Shown piece by piece: positions 16,778 to 23,536 of a stretch of DNA of 64,000 nucleotides (positions are counted from its first letter, which is position 1; each line of letters opens with the position of its first letter). Both the position numbers and the translations under genes were made by a program. The stretch is from Prevotella sp. Its GTDB lineage: Bacteria; Bacteroidota; Bacteroidia; Bacteroidales; Bacteroidaceae. The notes under the pieces were generated by a model. That model was given only the letters and a program-made list of their open reading frames with translations, ran no database searches and was not told where the DNA came from. The stretch lies in contig JAEEXI010000003.1 of NCBI GenBank assembly GCA_016291495.1, positions 1 to 64,000 on the forward strand. Direction: 5' to 3'.

Positions 16778-17797
16778 ATGGGAATGAGGCGGTTGGCTTT
16801 AAGCTATTGGCTATTGGCGGTCGGCTGTCTGCTGTTAGGCAGTTGCGGTCCTGAGGGTGACAAGTTCCACTTGTCAGGACGACTGCGTAACATCAACCAG
16901 GGTGAATTCCTGCTCTACAGCCCCGATGGCGGTCTGGTAGGCATTGACACCATCAAGGTGCGCGATGGCCGTTTTGCCTACGAGAAGGAGATACGCAAAG
17001 ACGTCACCCTGATGCTTGTCTTTCCGAACTTCAGCGAACAGGTTATCTTTGCAGCTCCTGGCGAGGAAGTGACGATCAAGGGCGATGCCACCCACCTGAA
17101 GGAGGTTTCCATCAAGGGAACGGACGAGAACGAGGAGTTGACAAAACTGCGTATGCGCATCAACAAGCTCACACCGCCAGAGATTCCTGCAGCCATCGCC
17201 CAGTTTATCGAGGAGAATCCCACTTCCATCATCAGCACCTACTTGCTCAACAAATACTTCGTGTCGGCAAAGACCCCCAACTATGCGGAAGGGCAACGGC
17301 TGACCGCCTTGATGCTCAAGGCGAATCCAGATAATGGGCATTTGCGTAAACTGGAGAAGCAACTCGAGGGACTGAAGAACGGTAGGCTACAGACGAGTCT
17401 GCCTGCCTTCTCCGCCACCGACATCAACGGGCAGAAGGTCAACAGCAGTCTTCTGAAAGGGAAGACCGGAGTCATCACCACATGGGCCTCATGGAACTAC
17501 CAGAGCCTGGATATCCAGCGGAAACTACGCAAGCTTCAGAAGAAATATCCTGATAAGCTTGCCCTTATCAGTATCTGTCTGGATGGCGACAAACGAGAAT
17601 GCCGCAAACGTGCTGAGCGCGACTCTATGCTATGGTCGGTAGTCTGCGACGGTCAGATGTTCCAGACCCCTGTTGTCCAGCAACTGGGACTGTTTGAGAT
17701 GCCCGCCATTGTCATTGTCGACAAACAGGGAAAGATCGTTGCCCGTGAAATCGAGCAGAACAAGGTAGAGAGCGATATCGAAAAGTTCCTAAGATAA
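16778..17797 (+). CDS. DUF4369/thioredoxin-fold lipoprotein lacking the CxxC
   Basis: A 339-residue lipoprotein (lipobox LLGSC, Cys about 23). The N-terminal domain (FHLSGRLRNINQGEFLLYSP) matches the DUF4369 type found fused to TlpA-like thioredoxins in Bacteroidales. The C-terminal thioredoxin domain (about 200-339) has LPAFSATDINGQKVN and the strand GVITTWASW. The usual WCPPC is replaced by WNYQS, so no redox-active cysteines remain at that site. FEMPAIVIVDKQGKIVA retains the cis-proline. It probably acts as a binding or scaffold protein, not an oxidoreductase. It is translated one base after the TPR lipoprotein and its end overlaps convergent nrdG by nine bases. Confidence 0.75.
   Translation: MGMRRLALSYWLLAVGCLLLGSCGPEGDKFHLSGRLRNINQGEFLLYSPDGGLVGIDTIKVRDGRFAYEKEIRKDVTLMLVFPNFSEQVIFAAPGEEVTIKGDATHLKEVSIKGTDENEELTKLRMRINKLTPPEIPAAIAQFIEENPTSIISTYLLNKYFVSAKTPNYAEGQRLTALMLKANPDNGHLRKLEKQLEGLKNGRLQTSLPAFSATDINGQKVNSSLLKGKTGVITTWASWNYQSLDIQRKLRKLQKKYPDKLALISICLDGDKRECRKRAERDSMLWSVVCDGQMFQTPVVQQLGLFEMPAIVIVDKQGKIVAREIEQNKVESDIEKFLR
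16804..16824 (+). repeat. heptanucleotide repeat (CTATTGG) in a signal peptide
   Basis: CTATTGG, CTATTGG, CGGTCGG encode part of the lipoprotein signal (SYWLLAVG). Another period-7 tract. Confidence 0.55.
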
Positions 17798-18292
17798 TTG
17801 GACGTCTGGCTCAAAGAGCACAACCTCCCCTTTCTTTAACGACTGCGGCACATCGATGAGCCGCTGATTACTGCTGCCTCGGAACAGCAGGCTTTCATCA
17901 CGTAATGACTTGATGAAAGGTCCGTCCACCAATACGTCAATCAGTTCCAACAATTGTCGGTGACGAGGATTGTTGACCAAGGTCTCGAAAGTAAACCCCG
18001 TAAAACACCAGATATCCTTATGGGTTCGTTCCCGGATAGCCCGTGCCAGTTCGGCAAATCCCTCAGGCTGATACATCGGGTCTCCCCCTGAGAATGTCAC
18101 GTTGGCATAGGGGTCGGCTTCGATGATGCGCATGATTTCCTCCGTAGACATCGGATGACCGCCGCTGAAATCCCACGACTGGGGATTATGACACCCCGGA
18201 CAGGCATGACGGCAACCAGCACAATAGATAGAGGTCCGGAATCCCGGACCATCTACCATCGTATCTTCTATAATGTCTAATACAGAAATCAT
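17789..18292 (-). CDS. nrdG: anaerobic ribonucleotide reductase activating protein
   Basis: A radical-SAM activase of 167 residues that places the glycyl radical on NrdD. The CxxxCxxC iron-sulfur motif is CRHACPGC (about residues 27-34), followed by HNPQSWDFSGG. VTFSGGDPMYQPEG is the SAM-binding glycine-rich strand. Its ATG begins immediately after the nrdD stop codon, so the pair is translationally coupled. The 3' end overlaps the convergent lipoprotein gene. Confidence 0.96.
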   Translation of the reverse strand: MISVLDIIEDTMVDGPGFRTSIYCAGCRHACPGCHNPQSWDFSGGHPMSTEEIMRIIEADPYANVTFSGGDPMYQPEGFAELARAIRERTHKDIWCFTGFTFETLVNNPRHRQLLELIDVLVDGPFIKSLRDESLLFRGSSNQRLIDVPQSLKKGEVVLFEPDVQLS

Positions 18293-20527
18293 CTAGAACA
18301 GATTCTGCTGCTGGGAGCCTTCGATGTGCGTCACGCGGTCGTTGAGCTCACAGAGCTTGCCGTGATTCCAACGGTCGGTGGTACCCACCAGATAGCCTGT
18401 AATACGCTGCAGCTTGTCGATATTGGTACTGCCGCACTTCGGACAAACCTCCAATGTCGGAGAAGCATTCTCGTAACCGCAGTCCATACAGCGGTTGCGG
18501 TTATGGTTCACACTGCCGTAACCCATGTTCAGCTGGTCCATCATATCAACAACGCTCATGATGACCTGCGGATTGTGTGTGGCATCACCGTCTATCTCCA
18601 CGTAGAAGATGTGTCCGCCACGCGTCATCTCGTGATACGGCGCCTCAATTTCCGCCTTGTGGCGTGCACTACATTTATAATAGACGGGCACGTGGTTCGA
18701 ATTGGTGTAGTAGTCGCGGTCCGTTACACCCGGTATCACACCAAATTCCTTACGGTCCTTCTTCGTGAACTTACCGCTCAGGCCCTCTGCAGGCGTAGCC
18801 AACACACTGTAATTATGGTGATAGCGCTCGCAGAAATCGTTCACGCGCTCACGCATGTAGCTGATAATCTTCAGTCCAAGTTCCTGTGCCTCAGCACTTT
18901 CACCGTGATGCTTGCCCGTGAGTGCCACCAAACATTCTGCCAGTCCGATGAAACCGATACCCAGCGTACCCTGATTGATCACGCTCTCGATAGTGTCCGT
19001 GGGACCCAGCTTATCCGCACCAACCCACAAGCTCTTCATCAGCAGCGGGAACTGCTTGGCAAAGGCCGTCTTCTGGAACTGGTAGCGGTCGTCCAACTGC
19101 TTGGCAGCCACCTCCAGCATGTTGTCCAGCTTAGCAAAGAACATATCAATACGCTTCTGCTGGTCTTTTTCCTCCATACACTCGATGGCGAGTTTGACGA
19201 TATTGATGGTGGTAAACGACAGGTTGCCGCGTCCAATGCTCGTACGGGGTCCGAAACGGTTCTCAAACACACGCGTGCGGCATCCCATTGTAGCCACCTC
19301 GTGAATGTATCGCTTCGGGTCGTCAGCACGCCAGTCGGGGTCCTGATTGTACGTCGCGTCAAGGTTCAGGAAGTTGGGGAAGAACCTGCGTGCCGTCACC
19401 TTGCAAGCCAACTGGTACAGGTCGAAGTTGCGGTCTTCGGGCAGATAGTTCACACCACGCTTCTTCTTCCAGATCTGGATGGGGAAGATGGCCGTCTCGC
19501 CACCTCCTACCCCTTCGTAGGTCGACAGCAGGATTTCACGCATCACGCAACGACCCTCTGCCGAGGTGTCCGTACCGTAGTTGATACTGGAAAAGACCAC
19601 CTGGTTACCGCCACGCGAATGGATGGTGTTCATATTGTGGATAAAGGCCTCCATCGCCTGGTGTACGCGACCGATCGTCTTGTTGATGGCATGCTGCTGG
19701 GCACGTTCCTTACCCTGCAGTCCGTCCAGCGGCTTCTTGATATAGTCCATCAGGGGCTCGTCGTACAAGTCCTTATAATCAGCACCGTTCAGGTCTTCCA
19801 GTGCTTTCAGCTCCTCGATATAGGTCAGGCGCACGTAAGGTGCCAAGTAGAAGTCGAAGGCAGGAATGGCCTGACCACCGTGCATCTCGTTCTGACAGCA
19901 CTCCATCGAGATACAGGCCAACACCGAGGCGGTCTCAATGCGCTTGGCAGGACGACTGGCTCCGTGGCCGGCAATGAAGCCCTGTGTGAGGATATTGTCC
20001 AACGGATGCTGTACGCAGGTCAGCGACTTCGTGGGATAGTAGTCCTTGTCATGGATGTGCAGGTAGTTATGCTCCACGGCGTCACGGCTCTCCGGCGACA
20101 ACAGATAGTCGTCGACAAAGGGTTTCGTGGTCTCTGAGGCAAACTTCATCATCATGCCTGCCGGCGTATCGGCATTCATGTTCGCATTCTCACGAGTCAC
20201 ATCATTGTTCTTGATGTTCACAATGTCCAGGAACACGTCACGCGTCTTGGCCTTACGGGCAATAGAACGCTGGTTACGATAAGCGATGTAACGCTGGGCA
20301 ACATCCTTGCGGGCACTCTTCATCAGCTCCACCTCGACGGCATCCTGAATCTCCTCCACCGTCATCTGCGAATTGCCCTTGGCGGCAATACGGTCGGTGA
20401 TGGTCTGCAGCAAGCGCTCGTCTTCTCCCTTATCGGTATGGAGCATGGCCTTGCGGATGGCCGCCATGATTTTCTGTTCGTTAAAACCCACAATGCGCCC
20501 ATCGCGCTTTACGACTGTTTGTATCAT
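18293..20527 (-). CDS. nrdD: anaerobic ribonucleoside-triphosphate reductase
   Basis: A class III ribonucleotide reductase of 744 residues making dNTPs without oxygen. An N-terminal ATP-cone (VVKRDGRIVGFNEQKIMAAI) provides allosteric control. The barrel includes HDKDYYPTKSLTCVQHPLDN and CRTRVFENRFGP. A C-terminal zinc site has two CxxC pairs (CMDCGYENASPTLEVCPKCG). The glycyl radical loop is RITGYLVGTTDRWNHGKL near 710-727. It lies 36 bases after the acetyltransferase-like gene and just before nrdG. No clear NrdR box pair was found in the short upstream gap. Confidence 0.97.
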   Translation of the reverse strand: MIQTVVKRDGRIVGFNEQKIMAAIRKAMLHTDKGEDERLLQTITDRIAAKGNSQMTVEEIQDAVEVELMKSARKDVAQRYIAYRNQRSIARKAKTRDVFLDIVNIKNNDVTRENANMNADTPAGMMMKFASETTKPFVDDYLLSPESRDAVEHNYLHIHDKDYYPTKSLTCVQHPLDNILTQGFIAGHGASRPAKRIETASVLACISMECCQNEMHGGQAIPAFDFYLAPYVRLTYIEELKALEDLNGADYKDLYDEPLMDYIKKPLDGLQGKERAQQHAINKTIGRVHQAMEAFIHNMNTIHSRGGNQVVFSSINYGTDTSAEGRCVMREILLSTYEGVGGGETAIFPIQIWKKKRGVNYLPEDRNFDLYQLACKVTARRFFPNFLNLDATYNQDPDWRADDPKRYIHEVATMGCRTRVFENRFGPRTSIGRGNLSFTTINIVKLAIECMEEKDQQKRIDMFFAKLDNMLEVAAKQLDDRYQFQKTAFAKQFPLLMKSLWVGADKLGPTDTIESVINQGTLGIGFIGLAECLVALTGKHHGESAEAQELGLKIISYMRERVNDFCERYHHNYSVLATPAEGLSGKFTKKDRKEFGVIPGVTDRDYYTNSNHVPVYYKCSARHKAEIEAPYHEMTRGGHIFYVEIDGDATHNPQVIMSVVDMMDQLNMGYGSVNHNRNRCMDCGYENASPTLEVCPKCGSTNIDKLQRITGYLVGTTDRWNHGKLCELNDRVTHIEGSQQQNLF

Positions 20528-20563
20528 AGTATAATAATGTTTTAGTGTAGTGAATATTCTTGT

Positions 20564-21712
20564 TTAAAAGGATTTGCAATAGCAACGGTGGCGACGGTGC
20601 TGGATGGCCTCCAGATACTGCCACTGGCCGCGCATATGCTCGTTGGACTCCATCTGGGGCATCGCTTCTGCCCACTTGAATCCGTAACGCTGGAACCACT
20701 GGATAAGGTCGTCGAAGATCAGGGAATTGGCTCCCTTGGCGCGATACTCCGGCAATACCCCTATGAGCAACAGGTCCACCACCTCCGTCTTGTGCCATTT
20801 CAGCACTTTCAGGATATGCCACCAGCCGAAGGGGAACAGCCTGCCGTCACGCGTCTTCCGCAGCGCCTGGTTGAACGACGGGAAGGTGATACCGAAGCCC
20901 ACCATCTTATGCTCGGGGGTGTTCCAGTCCTCAATGGCAGTCACCAGATTCAGGTCAGCCACCTTGATATACTGGTCCACCAGCTGCTGAATCTGTTTGT
21001 CGGAGAGCTGGGAATAGCCATACAGGTCCTTGTATGTGGCGTTGATGATATCGAAAATCTCCCTGCCCTTACCTTCTTTGAGCAGCTCATGACGCGTGAA
21101 CTTACGCACCTGCAGGTTATAGCGACTCCGGATCATCTCGGCTATCTTATGGAACTTGTCGGGCACCTTCTCAGGCACCTTGACGCGGTACTCCATGTAG
21201 TCGTTGTCTTTCTCAAAGCCGCCCAGCTGCTCGATGTGCTGCACATAGTAGGGATAGTTGTAGTTGATATATATCGTGGCTTCCTGGTCGAATCCCTCGA
21301 TGAGCAGTCCCTCGCGGTCCATGTCCGTAAAGCCCAGCGGTCCGGCTATCTCCGTCATTCCCTTCGCTTTGCCCCATGCCTCCACCTTTTCTATCAAGGC
21401 GCGGCATACCTCGGCATCGTCGATGAAGTCAAGCCATCCGAAACGCACCTGTTTGCGCTGCCAACGCTCATTGGCTCGGTGGTTGATGATGGCAGCTACG
21501 CGCCCCACCATCTTCCCGTCACGAAACGCCATGAAATAGTCGGTCTCGCAGAACTCAAAACAAGCATTCCGGTCGTGCCTCAGCGTATTCATCTCGTCCG
21601 AATAGAGAAACGGGACAGCCTGCGGACAGTCGCGATACAAGTCATAATGGAACTGGACGAATTGTTCCAGGTCCTTCTGATTTTCAACGGTTCTGAACGT
21701 TATTGTTTCCAT
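20564..21712 (-). CDS. GNAT-fold N-acetyltransferase-like protein
   Basis: A soluble protein of 382 residues. The two halves look like tandem acetyltransferase folds. The first half has YFMAFRDGKMVGRVAAIINH (about 60-79) and AEVCRALIEKVEAWGKAKG. The second has DLLLIGVLPEYRAKGANSL, a degenerate acetyl-CoA loop. The family resembles YghO-type uncharacterised proteins. Substrate is unknown. The ATG at 21712 lies only two bases after the 3' end of tRNA-Arg, so there is no room for an independent leader. The gene is likely released from a tRNA-mRNA precursor and may be co-transcribed with nrdDG, 36 bases downstream. Confidence 0.7.
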   Translation of the reverse strand: METITFRTVENQKDLEQFVQFHYDLYRDCPQAVPFLYSDEMNTLRHDRNACFEFCETDYFMAFRDGKMVGRVAAIINHRANERWQRKQVRFGWLDFIDDAEVCRALIEKVEAWGKAKGMTEIAGPLGFTDMDREGLLIEGFDQEATIYINYNYPYYVQHIEQLGGFEKDNDYMEYRVKVPEKVPDKFHKIAEMIRSRYNLQVRKFTRHELLKEGKGREIFDIINATYKDLYGYSQLSDKQIQQLVDQYIKVADLNLVTAIEDWNTPEHKMVGFGITFPSFNQALRKTRDGRLFPFGWWHILKVLKWHKTEVVDLLLIGVLPEYRAKGANSLIFDDLIQWFQRYGFKWAEAMPQMESNEHMRGQWQYLEAIQHRRHRCYCKSF

Positions 21713-21714
21713 AG

Positions 21715-21786
21715 TACCCCGACCGAGAATCGAACTCGGAACTAAGCTTTAGGAGAGCCTTGTTATATCCATTTAACTATCAGGGC
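21715..21786 (-). tRNA. tRNA-Arg (anticodon CCT)
   Basis: A 72-base tRNA on the minus strand. Acceptor GCCCTGA pairs with TCGGGGT. The anticodon arm AGGCT/AGCTT holds loop CTCCTAA, giving CCT, which reads AGG. The T-arm contains GAGTTCGATTCTC. CCA is not encoded. The tRNA 3' end is two bases from the following start codon. Confidence 0.93.
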
Positions 21787-21801
21787 TGATCAATATGCCT
21801 G

Positions 21802-21809
21802 CAAAGGTA
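21802..21809 (-). promoter_or_regulatory. -7 box of tRNA-Arg
   Basis: TACCTTTG on the minus strand, 15 bases before the tRNA 5' end. It may drive tRNA-Arg, the acetyltransferase-like gene and nrdDG. Confidence 0.55.
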
Positions 21810-21817
21810 CAAATTTT

Positions 21818-21845
21818 AATTCATAATTCATCATCCGTAATTCAT
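21818..21845 (+). repeat. heptanucleotide repeat (AATTCAT)
   Basis: AATTCAT, AATTCAT, CATCCGT, AATTCAT: four seven-base units, the third divergent. It lies between the divergent tRNA-Arg and MaoC promoters. Confidence 0.6.
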
Positions 21846-21855
21846 AAAATTTGCG

Positions 21856-21863
21856 TACCTTTG
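21856..21863 (+). promoter_or_regulatory. -7 box of the MaoC gene
   Basis: TACCTTTG 22 bases before ATG 21886. No -33 TTTG at the expected distance. Confidence 0.5.
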
Positions 21864-21885
21864 CAAAAACATTTAAAAAAAGATT

Positions 21886-22350
21886 ATGGGAAAATTAGTC
21901 ATTAACTCGTACGACGAGTTTGCCGCCCATTTGGGCGAAGAGTTGGGAGCCTCTGAATGGCTCCAGGTAGATCAGGAACGCATCAATCTGTTTGCAGATG
22001 CTACCCTCGACCACCAGTGGATTCACGTCGATGTAACCCGCGCCCAGCAAGAGAGCCCCTACAAGAGCACTATCGCCCACGGCTATCTCACGCTCAGCCT
22101 GCTGCCTTATATGTGGGACCAAATCATCGAGGTCAACAACATCAAGATGCTTGTCAACTACGGCATGAACGAGATGCGCTTCGGACAGCCCGTCATCACG
22201 GGCAGCCGCATCCGCCTGGTCACCCAGCTGCATGCCATCCAGAACCTCCGCGGCATCTGCAAGGCCGAAATCAAGTTCAAGATCGAGATTGAGGGACAGC
22301 GCAAGCCCGCCCTCGAAGGCATTGCCGCCTTCCTCTACTACTTTAACTAA
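21886..22350 (+). CDS. MaoC family hydratase
   Basis: A 154-residue hot-dog-fold protein of the MaoC/(R)-specific enoyl-CoA hydratase type. The hydratase signature is FADATLDHQWIHVDVTRAQQ (about 37-56), containing the catalytic Asp and His pattern D-x-x-x-x-H. It is followed by STIAHGYLTLSLLP. KMLVNYGMNEMRFGQPVITG is the second half of the fold. The likely substrate is a 2-enoyl-CoA or related thioester, but no pathway neighbours indicate which. It is a single-gene unit with its own promoter box and a strong terminator. Confidence 0.88.
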   Translation: MGKLVINSYDEFAAHLGEELGASEWLQVDQERINLFADATLDHQWIHVDVTRAQQESPYKSTIAHGYLTLSLLPYMWDQIIEVNNIKMLVNYGMNEMRFGQPVITGSRIRLVTQLHAIQNLRGICKAEIKFKIEIEGQRKPALEGIAAFLYYFN

Positions 22351-22365
22351 CAGAAACTAACAGAA

Positions 22366-22396
22366 GAAGCCTGGGCAATCGCTCAGGCTTCTTTTC
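22366..22396 (+). terminator. terminator after MaoC gene
   Basis: GAAGCCTGGGC (22366-22376), loop AATC, GCTCAGGCTTC (22381-22391), then TTTTC. An eleven-base stem with one wobble pair. Confidence 0.85.
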
Positions 22397-22460
22397 TTTA
22401 TTCTGCTGTTTGAGCGAATCAAAAGAGTCACTTGATTCACTCTTTTAAGAATTTCGGATA

Positions 22461-22748
22461 TCATTTCCCGCTATTCTGAATATTTGCCCAAGGGCATAAT
22501 TCGGCATAGTTCTCATCCATGACCATATCCGTTGGTGGCCCGATGGGACTGTCTTGGCTATAATAGAGGTGCCGTCCAGAATGGATCAGTTCGTCGGAAT
22601 CGACACCTGGCTCACCAAGTTGACTCCATATTTCCGCATTTATCTCATAAAGATGATAATCACCTCGCCACGATGTCTGTGCCGTGTAGAGGTTGCGTTC
22701 TTCATCATAACAGGCTTTCCAGCCCAATCCTTTCTTTAATTGCATCAT
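22461..22748 (-). CDS. small protein of unknown function
   Basis: I do not recognise this 95-residue protein. It begins MMQLKKGLGWKACYDEERN and is rich in Trp, Tyr and acidic residues, with no signal peptide or membrane segment. Support for coding comes from an AAAGGA ribosome-binding site six bases before the ATG pair and a TATATTTG box about 50 bases upstream (22796-22803). It stands alone between the MaoC terminator and a gene-free region. The pattern of aromatic residues suggests a compact beta-rich domain, which is speculation. Confidence 0.6.
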   Translation of the reverse strand: MMQLKKGLGWKACYDEERNLYTAQTSWRGDYHLYEINAEIWSQLGEPGVDSDELIHSGRHLYYSQDSPIGPPTDMVMDENYAELCPWANIQNSGK

Positions 22749-22795
22749 GTCCTTTTAGTTATTTATCTAATTACAAATATTAGGCTTATCGAGTA

Positions 22796-22803
22796 CAAAT
22801 ATA
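22796..22803 (-). promoter_or_regulatory. -7 box of the small-protein gene
   Basis: TATATTTG on the minus strand, about 48 bases before the ATG at 22748. Confidence 0.45.
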
Positions 22804-22835
22804 CAAAAAGGATTGAGATTTTGAACGAAAATCCT

Positions 22836-22868
22836 CACAAAACTTGCACAAAACTTGCGCAAAACGGG
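22836..22868 (+). repeat. three 11-bp tandem repeats
   Basis: CACAAAACTTG, CACAAAACTTG, CGCAAAACGGG. The flanks CTCACA (22834) and TGTGAG (22874) form a short inverted repeat around them. Confidence 0.65.
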
Positions 22869-23004
22869 CTAAGTGTGAGTATAGAGTCAACCTTTTCAGT
22901 AAACGACTGTTGGAATCTTTGCGCATTTTAATGGAAAACAGACCCCAAAGATCCCGATGAAACCGATGATTTTTGAGTGCCATACATACTTTTGTTGCAG
23001 TTGC

Positions 23005-23134
23005 TGCAGTGCTGCAGTTCCAAAATAGGTTATACGAAGTCAAAAAAATATTCTATATTTATATATTATAATATATATAAATATAGGAGTATTTTCAGGG
23101 TATGGAATAGCTTCTCGAGAACTGCAGCACTGCA
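23005..23134. repeat. concentric palindromic element
   Basis: Outer arms are TGCAGTGCTGCAGTTC (23005-23020) and its exact reverse complement (23119-23134). Inner arms CTATATTTATATAT (23053-23066) and ATATATAAATATAG (23073-23086) share the same centre, near 23069.5. Outside the outer arms more CTGCA units continue on both sides (22995-23004 and 23135-23148). The whole could fold into a long interrupted hairpin of about 150 bases. No transposase, integrase or target duplication was recognised. Confidence 0.75.
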
Positions 23135-23440
23135 ACACTGCAGCGCTGCGAGAGCGAGTGGAAAAATATATTAGCAGGGAATGAAAAATTTCTGGGAAAA
23201 CATTCGTAGACCGCAATGAAATTTTATTACCTTCGCATTGTCGATGAAAAGATGGAATTGAGCGCGCAAGGCGGAAAAAAATTATTTTCAGGTGCACCAG
23301 GATTTTCGCTCTGCCCAGCGCGCAAAAAGTTACCTTACCTGCTTGACAGAAGCCCATCTTGGAAGACGAAGCGTTCTTTGATATATTTATTTACATTTTA
23401 CAACCTCGACTTTCGCAAGTAAAACTTGCTCAGTCTTTAG

Positions 23441-23475
23441 AGGTGAGTGGTGAGAGGTAAGAGAATAGACGTGAG
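23441..23475 (+). repeat. degenerate heptanucleotide repeat
   Basis: AGGTGAG, TGGTGAG, AGGTAAG, AGAATAG, ACGTGAG: five seven-base units sharing a purine-rich pattern. Confidence 0.45.
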
Positions 23476-23486
23476 GGAGAAAAGAA

Positions 23487-23513
23487 AAAGCCCGAGCGTG
23501 ATGCCCAGGCTTT
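23487..23513 (-). terminator. terminator of secDF
   Basis: On the minus strand AAAGCCTGGGC, loop ATCAC, GCTCGGGCTTT, followed by TTC TTTTC. Eleven pairs including wobbles, about 24 bases after the secDF stop. Confidence 0.8.
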
Positions 23514-23536
23514 TCTATATCACCATCAGGTGTGTC

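Larger units (their letters stand above)
22749..23536. other. gene-free region with palindromic and repeat sequences
   Basis: About 790 bases without a supportable gene. It holds the promoter box of the small protein (22796-22803), an 11-base direct repeat (22836-22868), a concentric palindrome centred near 23069, a degenerate period-7 tract (23441-23475) and the secDF terminator (23487-23513). Two minus-strand frames (22786-23043 and 23040-23357) exist but follow the repeats, so they are probably not translated. Confidence 0.6.

Noticed and set aside
18326..20137. 603-residue plus-strand frame opposite nrdD
   Set aside because: It mirrors the nrdD codons, has no family motifs and no start signals; antisense long frames are expected opposite GC-rich third positions.
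20528..20563. NrdR box upstream of nrdD
   Set aside because: The short gap has only an ACACTA fragment and no pair of palindromic NrdR sites.
20588..21745. 385-residue plus-strand frame opposite the acetyltransferase-like gene
   Set aside because: It runs through the tRNA-Arg complement and lacks recognisable domains, so it is a shadow of the real gene.
22786..23043. 85-residue minus-strand frame in the gene-free region
   Set aside because: The sequence is a translation of the 11-base repeats (FAQVLCKFCEDF pattern) and the palindrome arm.
23040..23357. 105-residue minus-strand frame in the gene-free region
   Set aside because: Its C-terminal half translates the palindrome (IFIYIIIYKYRIFF); no family or ribosome site.
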